Below, in pieces: positions 11,501 through 20,943 of a stretch of DNA of 64,000 bases (positions are counted from its first letter, which is position 1; the number at the start of each line of letters is the position of its first letter). The stretch is from the NCBI GenBank assembly GCA_037013495.1, contig CM072806.1, positions 5,146,001 through 5,210,000 of the forward strand. Direction: 5' to 3'. The stretch is from Hippophae tibetana (taxonomy: Eukaryota; Streptophyta; Magnoliopsida; Rosales; Elaeagnaceae). The notes below the pieces were generated by a model that worked only from the letters and a program-made list of their open reading frames with translations, made no database searches and was not told the origin of the DNA. The position numbers and the translations under genes were made by a program.

Positions 11501-14500
11501 AGCCAAAAAGAAAGCTAACTTCATTCTCTCTGCACAGAAAAGTTCCTTTTTAGTGCTGAATTCATAGAGATGAGGTGCCAAGCATTAGACTTATTCATTA
11601 ATAGGATAGCTTCACATCATGAACTTCAACCAAGCGAGGACCTCAGGACCTTCTTGCAGGCAGATGAAGAGGTTATGTTTCTAGACTCCAATACATTGTG
11701 TTGTAGTATTAATTACTAATATTATTTTATGTGTTAATAAAAAGTTCAATGTGCCAGCGTGTCATAAACTAGAAAGAGAAAATAATACCAGAACTGATCA
11801 CTTGGCTGGCACTTGTATATCTTTGTAGCTGATCTCAGGAGCTAATGGTTAGGGTTTCAGCTTTGGTTGTGGATCAGTCTAAGTGTTGATTGATAGATGA
11901 AAGAAAGGGACATTTGTTATAGGAACTAAGTTCTTTGAACTTTTCCAATGTGGAATATTTATCTTTCTTCCGTATTACCAAACTATATCAATTCTGATGG
12001 AAGCTTCACTGGTGCATGTCATGTGGGACCCAACAGTCCTGTGTTGACCAAGGAAATAACACATGCACTCTCTGAATTAAAAAAAATTCTATTAGTTTGG
12101 AATATTTCATGTGAAAACTTGTGGCACATAAGGGAAAGAAAAAAGAATTAAAGAGGGATAAGATAGAGCTGTAGGAGAACCTAAGCTGTGGGCTAACAAA
12201 GAGCATTATATCTCCTGCATTCGTAAATCCTAGATATGCTCAAGTTAACTATTATCACTAGCAGTTTATATATTTCGTGCTTATTGGTTTAGCTAAATAC
12301 ATTCTTGATAAATAGTACCTTTAACAATACTAATTGACTATCAAATTATTGACATATTTGTATTACTTGCTGTTCAGACCATGGAGAGGTTAAGGTCTCA
12401 AGGGACTGGTATCTTTAAGAAGCCTGCTGATTTATTACAAATCTTCAAGGTATAAATTTCATATTATGAAAATGTTGTAATTGACTTGAAAGTAATCTAG
12501 AAACAACTCGTGTACTTCATAATTTCCTATTCACTACTGGACTGGACTCATGAAAGGCCTTTTTTTAAGTCCTGGTGCTACTACCAAAAGGCTTCAGATA
12601 CTATCTCCAGATTTTATTCGTATTACGGAATTGAGTTGTTTATATCTGATTTGATTTTTCTATTGGATCTTCTTTCTTTATGATATGAATTATCTTGATT
12701 TTATTCCAGAGCTATATCGTCATGACATCCAACTTTGGTAAATTTGTTATAATTGGATCTTCAGTAAGTGATCTCGAGTCTCCAAGCACTAGCAGAACAT
12801 CAGTTCTTTTAATTAGTGCTGGATGTTGGCCTATTCGTTTGTGTTTGATGCTTGCTAGAATAACTGGACTTGATGAACCATGTTTCTACATAGTCTTTCT
12901 GGATGGTCAAGCTGACACGTTAGTAACTTGTCTTGTTTTTCCACAGGATGTACAATCTAAATTGACTGATGTTGTTCTGGGAAAAGAGAAATCAGTAGAA
13001 GAATCCAACCCCGAATATGAAAAGCTCAAGCACTATATCTTTGAGCTTGAAAACCACTTGGCTGAAGCTCAGAAGCATGCATATCGCCTTGTAAAGAGAC
13101 ATAGAGGTAACAAGGGAATCAGGGCTTTGCTTCCTTGGAATGCTTCATCTTTGGAGCTTGCATTTCTTTTGAACTCATCCTAGAATGGTTTTCATTGGAT
13201 TAAAATTTGTTTTAAAATATGTTCCACAGAATTGGGGCAATCTCTGCAGATTTCGGAAAGGCTATCAAAGCTCTTGGTGCTCATGAAGGTAATTCTCTGG
13301 GTAAAGCGCTCAATGACCTTGGCGAAAAATCTGAGACATTGTCAATTAGACTACAAAAGGAGGTAAGCTTGAATTTAAGATTCGTCTTTACATAGTTTGA
13401 TAGTACATGACAAATTTTTTGGCTCGTGAGTGTTTCATGTGCGTCATTGATGCATTTTGATTATAAAGCATAAAGTATATTGCATTGGTATGCAGGCTCA
13501 TCAACTCCTAATGAACTTCGAAGAACCCTTGAAAGATTATGTCCTTGCTGTTCAGTCTGTTAAGGTGAGTTTTGTTTCTCAATTGAATGATGCTTCTAAC
13601 ATTGTGTACACAATTGAAAACAATTATGTCCTCCTGATTACATAGAACTATATGTCCTTGTTTACCCGTAAGGTGAAGTATAAAAATTTAAAAATGGTTG
13701 GACTATTTGTAGTTTTCCACCATCCACACATAGTTATGGCTTTATACTTGTGTCTAGTATATTATGGCTCTTTCATTGCTTCTGCATCTTTAAACCAGGC
13801 GACAATTGCTGAGAGAGCCAATGCCTTCAAGCAACAATGTGAACTTGCCGAGATAATTAAATTGAAGGAGATAAATCTGTACGCTTCTGGTTGATTGTTC
13901 TTTTTTGTTTCTTCCTTCCTCTCCCCTATTTTGGTCAGAACCATTCTGTTTTTCGTTGTTTATGTCTTCTGTTAGAATTATGTATTGTAGTATATCCTGC
14001 AATATATTCTAGTCTCATGTTTTTTTTTTCTGCCATTAATGACTGGTATGTTATATTGACATGAAGTGTCTGAACTTAAGGTTTAATTTCTAATCATTTT
14101 GAATAGGAAAAGGAATTTGAATAATAAAGGGATTGGAAATGGGTGAAACAGGAAGAGCATTATTATTATTTATACTGACATTGTTTATTCTAAATGTGAA
14201 GAGGGTTAGTTTTTTTAAACCGTTTGCTAACCTTCAAGTATGGGAATGAGAAAAGAGCTTCTTTCCTCAATATCCCTTCCATCTCTCAATTTATTATTGG
14301 TAATTTAAATTTGGTGGATGGTTTTCTAGAATGAAAACGTAAAAAAAAAACATTAAAAAAATAAGGAATTAGAATGGGTAGGCTATGGTTTCCCGATCAC
14401 CAATGCATAACCTTTTTTATTGGTTTTGTAGAGGCAAAGTTATGCTTACACGATCTGACAAGATGGCAGAAGCAGAATATGAATACAATGAGGTACATCA

Positions 14501-14777
14501 ACGAATACAATTGTGTATGGTATGCATATCAGAAATTTAATTATGACCAAAAACTGGTTAAATGATGCAGGTGAAGTTTGCAAGTGAGGAAGCAACAAGA
14601 AGATTCGAAACCATTGTGAGGTTAATGAATGAAGAGATGGTCCACTTTCGGGTGCAGAAGACAATAGATATTGGAATTGCTTTCCATGAATTTGCTACAG
14701 GACAGGCACATCTGGCAAATTCTATGGCCGAAGCATGGCGAAGTCTCCTCCCCAAGCTTGAAGCTTGTTCCACTTAG
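5571..14777 (+). CDS. SNX1: Sorting nexin 1 (PX-BAR), ten exons, one-base gap in exon 6
   Basis: Exons: 5571-5714, 10778-10913, 11538-11671, 12378-12449, 12947-13106, 13230-13362, 13496-13564, 13799-13878, 14432-14492 and 14571-14777. All borders are GT-AG and phases join. SNX1 is a retromer-associated membrane-tubulating protein at endosomes that binds PI3P. Exons 1-3 encode the PX domain ([28 protein letters not shown] with the lipid-binding Arg pair, PPLPEK); exons 4-10 encode the BAR coiled-coil domain ([48 protein letters not shown]). A normal product would be about 398 residues. Oddities: intron 1 is 5063 bp because a copia element sits in it. Exon 6 (ELGQSL followed by [10 protein letters not shown]) lacks one base near 13246-13248, so literal reading leaves frame within the BAR domain and stops in exon 7. 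Every other exon looks unspoiled, so an assembly error is possible. Confidence 0.9.
5921..5925. repeat. Target-site duplication (TTTAT), left copy
   Basis: TTTAT directly precedes the TGTTGAG end of the 5' LTR and is repeated at 10460-10464 just after the 3' LTR. The pair fixes the borders of the copia insertion in SNX1 intron 1. Confidence 0.9.
5926..6045 (+). repeat. 5' LTR of the copia element (120 bp)
   Basis: It begins TGTTGAGAATAATTAG and ends just before the tRNA-Met-type primer site. It carries only one copy of the CTAGTTTAGTAACGG-like motif that is tandemly repeated in the 3' LTR. Confidence 0.9.
10230..10459 (+). repeat. 3' LTR of the copia element (230 bp) with internal tandem array
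   Basis: It begins TGTTGAGAATAATTAG after a GAGGGGGAG polypurine tract and ends TCAACA, followed by the TTTAT target copy. Bases 10250-10367 are eight head-to-tail 14-15 bp units of the type CTAGTTTAGTAACGG; these account for nearly all of the 110-bp length difference from the 5' LTR. Confidence 0.9.
10460..10464. repeat. Target-site duplication (TTTAT), right copy
   Basis: It matches TTTAT at 5921-5925, on the far side of the copia element. Confidence 0.9.
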
Positions 14778-16334
14778 TGAATGGATAACAAAGACAGGGG
14801 ATAGTACTTGAGTTGTTAATTTGAATGTATGTACAGCTCTCATATTGTGTGAACAACTCCGCTTTGACGAGTTTGTTCTGCCATTCCCATGTTGCATGGA
14901 CTTAATCGTCTTTTTGCCATACTGATTTTGCTTCCTTCTGTAAAAAAACAAATCCAGATGAAAAGCTACATTTGCAGGAAAACTTACCAAAGTTTCATGT
15001 CTAATAATGTCATACATTAGCCATAACAAATGCAACGTTCTATTTGATTTCTGAAGCATTTCCCTGCAGTTTTGGCCCCTCCTTAGGGACCGTGTACTTT
15101 AGTCCAACCGCTTTGAAAATGACACTAATGATCTCTTTTTTCTCATATTTGGCATAATGTGTTATTTGAATATTAGATTATAATTAAATGATTAAATATT
15201 TAAAATAGACTTAAATGTGTTTCATGTTCTTAACGGATAAGCAACAACAATATCACTGTAGTTTATTTTTGTGTTACATTTATATCATTTTCATTATTTA
15301 TGTTACTAATGTATATTTTTTAATATCAAATGACACATTGCCATCAAAAAGTCGAAAATGATGTTAAAAATAAATATTAACATAAATAATAAGAATGATA
15401 TAAATGCAGTGATTATGTTTGCAACTATTTAAATGTCAGTGATATTTTTGTTATTGTAATATTAGGGACACAACATTTTATGCCTTTAAAATATTATTAA
15501 AATAACATATTTTTGTAGTTGTTATCGGATTGCCCTCTTATCAAAATTGTAATCATTATATTTATCTATTTCTTATATAATTAAGAAAAATAAAATAAAG
15601 TTGTAAACTAAACTGAGTCTCGAAAGTCACACTGGTTTTTATTTACATAAAATCAAACATATTATTTTTATTTTTAGATATTAAAAATATTTTTCATTAT
15701 TTAGAATCTTTGGGAAATTATTAATACTAATCAATTTTAATTGACTTATTTAATTATTGAATACATACAGTTACAGTGTTACTATAAATGTATAAAATAA
15801 AACAAATTCTGTAAAAATATATGATAATAAATTAAGAACATGAAAGGATTATAAATTAGAAAAATATTTTTAAAATCTTAAAATAAAAATGATACTGAAA
15901 ATTATATATGATAATAAATTAAGAACATGAAAGGATTATAAATTAGAAAAATATTTTTAAAATCTTAAAATAAAAATGATACTGAAAATTAAACAAAAAT
16001 TTATTTTTAAAATTTATAATAATAAAAATAAATATCTAATAATATCAAACGCAATTAAATTAAATAACATTTTAATAATAAATAATTTTAATAATATTTA
16101 AAATAATATAATATATTAATTTTTTAAAATAATTTAAATTTATAAATTAAAAATACGGTGTATATTTATATAGTTATAAATTTTAATTACTATATTTTTA
16201 TTGTTTCGTCGGTATAAAACCCCAAGTGTCTGTGTCACCGACATCCTAAAGGCTTTGCATTCCTTTCCGGCCAGCTATTTTCACCTTTTGTCAGTACATA
16301 GGGTTCTGGGTTTCTATTATTATTCTGAAGAGCC
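14778..16334. other. SNX1 3' UTR and intergenic AT-rich DNA
   Basis: The first few hundred bases are presumably SNX1 3' UTR. The rest has no credible gene but contains an 87-bp tandem duplication (listed separately). Confidence 0.5.
15817..15990. repeat. 87-bp tandem duplication
   Basis: Two adjacent copies, 15817-15903 and 15904-15990, of an 87-bp unit beginning ATATATGATAATAAATT and ending GATACTGAAAATT. By eye the copies are identical, so the duplication looks recent. Confidence 0.9.
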
Positions 16335-16697
16335 ATGGCATGTGTGTCACGAAACAAAAATGTCCAACCTTGTCCAGCGAATAAGGTTCAGTGAAGGTGG
16401 TAGCTAAAGCGTCGCCTGGTGGTGATGATGAAGATGTCTCTCTGGGTATTCGCCGTTTCAAAACATTGCTCTTACAGGTATTATTAGTCTTTATTACTCT
16501 CTCTTCTTTTGTAAAAAAAAATATATATCGAAGGGTACCTTGCAATCCCTAGTTGTTATTAAGTCGCTTTATAAACGAGAATGAATTTAAACGGAATGTA
16601 ATGAGGAATCGAAATGAGATGGAAACGCTATTTAGTGCTCACTTCAACTCTCATAATTGTTTCAATATATTGAATAAATAACCATGTATTTCAATAA

Positions 16698-16714
16698 GCT
16701 GGAATAGCTCAGTT

Positions 16715-16747
<33 letters not shown>

Positions 16748-16771
16748 GAGGTTCAAGCCCTCCTTCTAGCG
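16698..16771 (+). tRNA. tRNA-Asn (GUU)
   Basis: 74 nt. Acceptor stem GCTGGAA pairs with TTCTAGC (one G-U pair), discriminator G. The D-loop region TAGCTCAGTTGGTTAGAGC carries A box features, the anticodon loop CTGTTAA reads GTT, and GGTTCAAGCCC is the T-loop/B box. A T-run at 16773-16780 acts as Pol III terminator. The gene lies in the sense direction inside intron 1 of the ORANGE-like remnant. No CCA is encoded, as usual in eukaryotes. Confidence 0.97.
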
Positions 16772-16772
16772 C

Positions 16773-16780
16773 TTTTTTTT
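16773..16780 (+). terminator. Pol III T-run terminator of tRNA-Asn
   Basis: Eight T residues two bases after the tRNA-Asn discriminator base. Confidence 0.8.
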
Positions 16781-18881
16781 ACCTCGATTATTTATTTTCA
16801 TAATTGTCGTTTGATAAATGTTAGTAATTTTTTTAAACATCTAATAATTGTATTATTTTTCCATCCATTACACTAAATATACCATCCAAAAATTAAAATA
16901 TAAAAATAATGGCCTTAGATCCATTGGAAATATATGGAAATATTCATCTTCAGCCATCCATTCATGCAGTCTCAGACTCTCAGTTAATAGGGCCGTAGAG
17001 CTTGCACGGTTCAACGTTGCATAGAATTCAAAGTTAAACTTGTAAGCAAGAATGTTACTTAAACGCTTACTACTTCTTATTTAATTATTGAATGCTCGTA
17101 TAAACATTTTCAATTAAAGAAGTATTCAAAGATGTGATCTATCGGATTTATAATCAGATCGAATTTAAATTGAAAAGTAAGTTTGGATCGTTCAGATTAA
17201 ATTATTATTTAAATTATAAATTGATATCTATTTTATTTTATAATACATTATATTAAAATATTATACATATTAAATTTATATTATATTAAAAATAAAAATA
17301 AATATTAATTTTTATTTAAATATTATAAATACTACAATTATATTAAATTACTATTTTAGTTTAAAAAATAAAAATAAATGTTAATTTCAAAAGATGATTA
17401 GATTATTTAATTGCTATTTCTCTATGCTTTGTCTCTTACCGTTTCCTGATTTTCCTACGAAATCCTCTCTGTATTCTTCTTTTGCAGACATCAAAAGCAT
17501 TGAAGCAGCTCTATCTCACAAGCTTATCATTTGAATCTGGTATAATTGTGTTTGGAGGCTTTATTGCACCAACTGTAAGTTTGCAAAACTTGCTACTTAT
17601 CGTCAAATTGAGAGAGGGAGAATATTTTATGCTCTTATAGTTTATGTCCTATAACCTTTTTATGGTTAAAGAGGGCTAAATCTGGTTTTGGTGTGCAGAA
17701 GATTCAGTGGTAGGGCAGAGGGGTTTGTATTGTTCAGCTCTTTGGTCATCTTGTTAGCATGATTTTGCTTGAAATAATAGTTCTTAGTTAGGAGTCAGGA
17801 TTCATGCTAGTGATGTTTTGCCCTAGAAAAGTAATGAAAATCCAATATTTCAACTTTCGAGGCGATGTACTCTTGTGGATGGAGTAATTGTTTAAGGTAC
17901 GCTTCCTTTCATAATGTAAAGGAAAAGCTTACATTTTGTCTACTTGCTGTTGGGGGCTGGAATAATAAGTCTTTCTATGGATAATATCCATAATGTATGA
18001 GTTGAGATTTGAGAGCGTTTGTCATTCACTAGGTTACCTTTTGGAGCTTTGTAGTATCCAGTCCACATGTTAGTTACATTGGTCCCAAATTGTCCCAGCT
18101 GTTTGTATATTGGGCGTAAGGTGTTCGGGATCATGCTGAATTTGTCTTTTAGTACTGCATATTTTAATTTCTTCCATGTCAATGTGATTAGGAATTTCAC
18201 TTATATAACTGGATCTATTATTTAACAGCGAGAGCTGAAATTAAGAATAGGGGTACCTCCCATGAAGATTTCATACGCACCATGCACTTATCATTTTTCC
18301 TTTTGATAAATTTAACATCTGATAGCAAGCAGAAGTAAATGTATTGTTGTGCTTGTTCTTCATGTTTGCTTGATTAACATATCTCTCTCTCTCTGTTTCT
18401 TTTGTTTTTCCCCTGAACCCAGCCAGGTTGATCCTATTGTAGCTTCTTTTTCGGTTGGGGCATTTGGTGTCATCTCAGGCTTGATGTTGATTAAAGCCAA
18501 CTGCGTTGAGCAACAAGACAAGAAAAGATGCAAATATTGCCATGGAACTGTTTGTATCTGTTTCCCCTTTTTTTCGTATGACAACATCGAAACTGTTGTG
18601 AGGACGTAGGTTGGTTTTGCTGCCTTATCAAAAAAATTCAGTGTATAGAACTGAGCTCTCTCTCCTTCCCTTATTTCTTTATGAATGACTTCATTTTCCT
18701 TTAAGCTCTTATTCACCTTTTTTTTTATGGATCTTGTCTGAACAGGATACTTGGCTTGTGCTAGATGTTCTGCTGGTGGCGTTTGCTTGAGAATCGATCC
18801 TATCTCTGTTTCCACTGCATCTGACAGCCCCTTGCGGGTGCCCAGAACTAAAGATTTCGAAATTGTTCAGGGGCAGGAAAG

Positions 18882-20748
18882 CTACAGGATTGATCACATT
18901 TTTCATTAAGCTTCGCCTATAAGCAATCAAAGATTCTTATGATTCATAGTATTTTTCTTTTTCCACCAGCTTAAGATTTTGGAAGAGTTGCGTCTCCCAA
19001 CGATTTCTAATAAGGTATCAAGTGTTAAAATCCAATAAATTTAATCGTTGCATTTTAAATGTTTAGTTTATATATAAAATAAACATTCACGAGAGAATGA
19101 TAAATGTATAAAAATATTATTAATTTTTTTATTAAAATAAAATAACTTTTGGTGATAATTTATAGACTAAAAATAAACTACAAATATTCGTGTTATATCA
19201 TTATAAATTAAAAATCAAAGATAAATATATAAAAGGGTACATGAATCTATAACTATTAATTAATTATATATTTGAGTAATTAATCTTTTATATTTACATA
19301 ATTTTCTCTCTAAGATGATACATGAGATAAGAATAATAGTATATGTAATAGCAGAATATACTTTGATTTTGTATATTTATTTTAATCTATTATTAAAATA
19401 TACATTATTTTTAGGTCTTTAAAAATTAAAGTTCTCTATCCTATTAGATACTTTAAAGTTTAAATTATTTAGATAGAATTAACCTTAGGTGATAGTTTAC
19501 AACGCATAATAACATCCATATAAGTAGCATGCTTATAAAATACTTTGAATGACAATTCTTTAATAAACAGATCCGTAATCGTAGAGTTTGTATTGATTTA
19601 TTCTATATATGATATGATATGCATTTTGAACTATTTTCTTAACAATAAGGAACTTGATTTTTTATATACTTTGACTTTGTCAAACTTATGTTAATAGCAT
19701 AATATAACATTATTGATTTATTGTCATAAAATAACTTAAGTGATCTTTAAATATCATCTATTATGCACAATCTTATGACAAAATTTCGTAAACATATTTC
19801 ATGATTGAATATCTCATAACATCTATAAACTTTACCACTATGATAAAATAGGCTATAATAAGAGATTGTTTAGCATTATTTTAGTAGATAATACCCCTAG
19901 CTATTAGGTAGATACAAGTAAATTTCATATTATCTTAATATCTATCAAAATCGAAGTCAATATACCCAACGATCTCAAGCTCATTCAACCTTCGATACAT
20001 GAGTATGGTTTATTTTATTAGTCATTTTTATATTTTAAAAATTAAAAAAAATTATTTTAAAAATCAATACACATAATTTTAAAAATTAAAATTCATATAT
20101 ATTAAATTAAGAATAAATCACAGTAAATATTTTAACCTTATTAAGATAATTTTATTTTATATAATATAATTAATTTTATAATTAAACATATAATTATAAA
20201 AAATATACGTCTAATTTTTAATAGTGTAACAAATATATCGTTAATCACATAAACAATTTAATGGTCATTTACGACAATAAATTCTTAAAAAAAATATAGT
20301 ATCGTAAAAATTAAAATTACAAAAATAACATATCTTATGTCTGTATCATACATTTTTATTATTAAAAAAATATAATACATAATTTTATTCTAAAATCGTT
20401 TGATTGATAATCGTTCAAATTAAAATACAATTATTTGGACTTATTTAATGTTATTATAGTGTTATTTTTATTTGTATAAATTTTAAAGCTATTATTTTTT
20501 ATAATTTTTCAAGTTTTTTTTTATATTAAGCTTGTGAGTGCATCCTTATTAATAGTTTATAAAAAATTGAATTTTGAATGTGTACTCGTTAAATAAGATA
20601 GTTTTATATAAACGTACTTCTTCGGTTCTAATTACACATTACACAATATAAAATCGAATTGATATTTCTAGAAATCAAAGTTAATCAATTTGGGCATCGC
20701 ATTTAATTAATAATTAAGTTAATTAATAGTTGAGGAGAGCATTTAAGT
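18882..20748. other. Intergenic AT-rich DNA
   Basis: No gene, tRNA or repeat boundary that I can support. Around 19520-20020 there is a stretch of slightly higher complexity without a continuous frame; it might be old transposon debris. Confidence 0.4.
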
Positions 20749-20789
<41 letters not shown>

Positions 20790-20790
20790 C

Positions 20791-20828
<38 letters not shown>
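20749..20828 (+). tRNA. tRNA-Leu (UAG)
   Basis: 80 nt with the long variable arm expected for Leu. Acceptor stem GACAGTT pairs with AGCTGTC, A box TGGCCGAGTGGT, anticodon loop TTTAGGC (UAG), B box GGTTCAAATCC, discriminator A, T-runs downstream. The anticodon stem CCAGA/TCCGG has one A-C mismatch where typical plant copies have A-T, so full function is likely but not certain. A protein-like frame starting at 20755 is just this tRNA read as codons. Confidence 0.93.
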
Positions 20829-20943
20829 TTTTTCGTTTTTTTTCTCGCTCCAATTTAATAGGAGCAACGAAGTTTGGTCGCAAAGTGAGTTCAGATTCTG
20901 GAGCTCGCGTCTACTTTGCATGCACCTGAAAATCAAGTGGCAA

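Larger units (their letters stand above)
16335..18881 (+). pseudogene. ORANGE-like DnaJ-type zinc-finger protein, decayed and truncated
   Basis: Four exon remnants: about 16335-16477, 17488-17574, 18427-18549 and 18746-18881. The ORANGE/ORANGE-like family are plastid membrane proteins with two hydrophobic segments and a C-terminal DnaJ-type CxxCxGxG zinc region; ORANGE itself supports phytoene synthase and carotenoid storage. Exon 2 encodes a hydrophobic segment (ESGIIVFGGFIAPT), exon 3 a second one (VGAFGVISGLMLIKA) and then CKYCHGT, exon 4 YLACARCSAGG and IDPISVSTASDSPLRVPRTK. Damage: exon 1 changes frame near 16391-16394; the exon 3 donor reads ACTGTTTG where ACTG|GTTTG is expected; exon 4 loses one A near 18850, the first two residues of the next CPNC-type motif are altered, and homology stops after GAGK. 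The last zinc repeats (CPTCLCTGM-type) are absent downstream. Some gaps are one G short and could be sequence errors, but the lost C-terminus is not explained that way. Confidence 0.7.

Noticed and set aside
14622-15059. A 145-codon open frame on the minus strand
   Set aside because: It lies antisense to the last SNX1 exon and its 3' UTR, has no family features, and the sense strand is clearly coding.
18360-18815. A 151-codon open frame on the minus strand
   Set aside because: It is antisense to exons 3-4 of the ORANGE-like gene and mirrors their codons.
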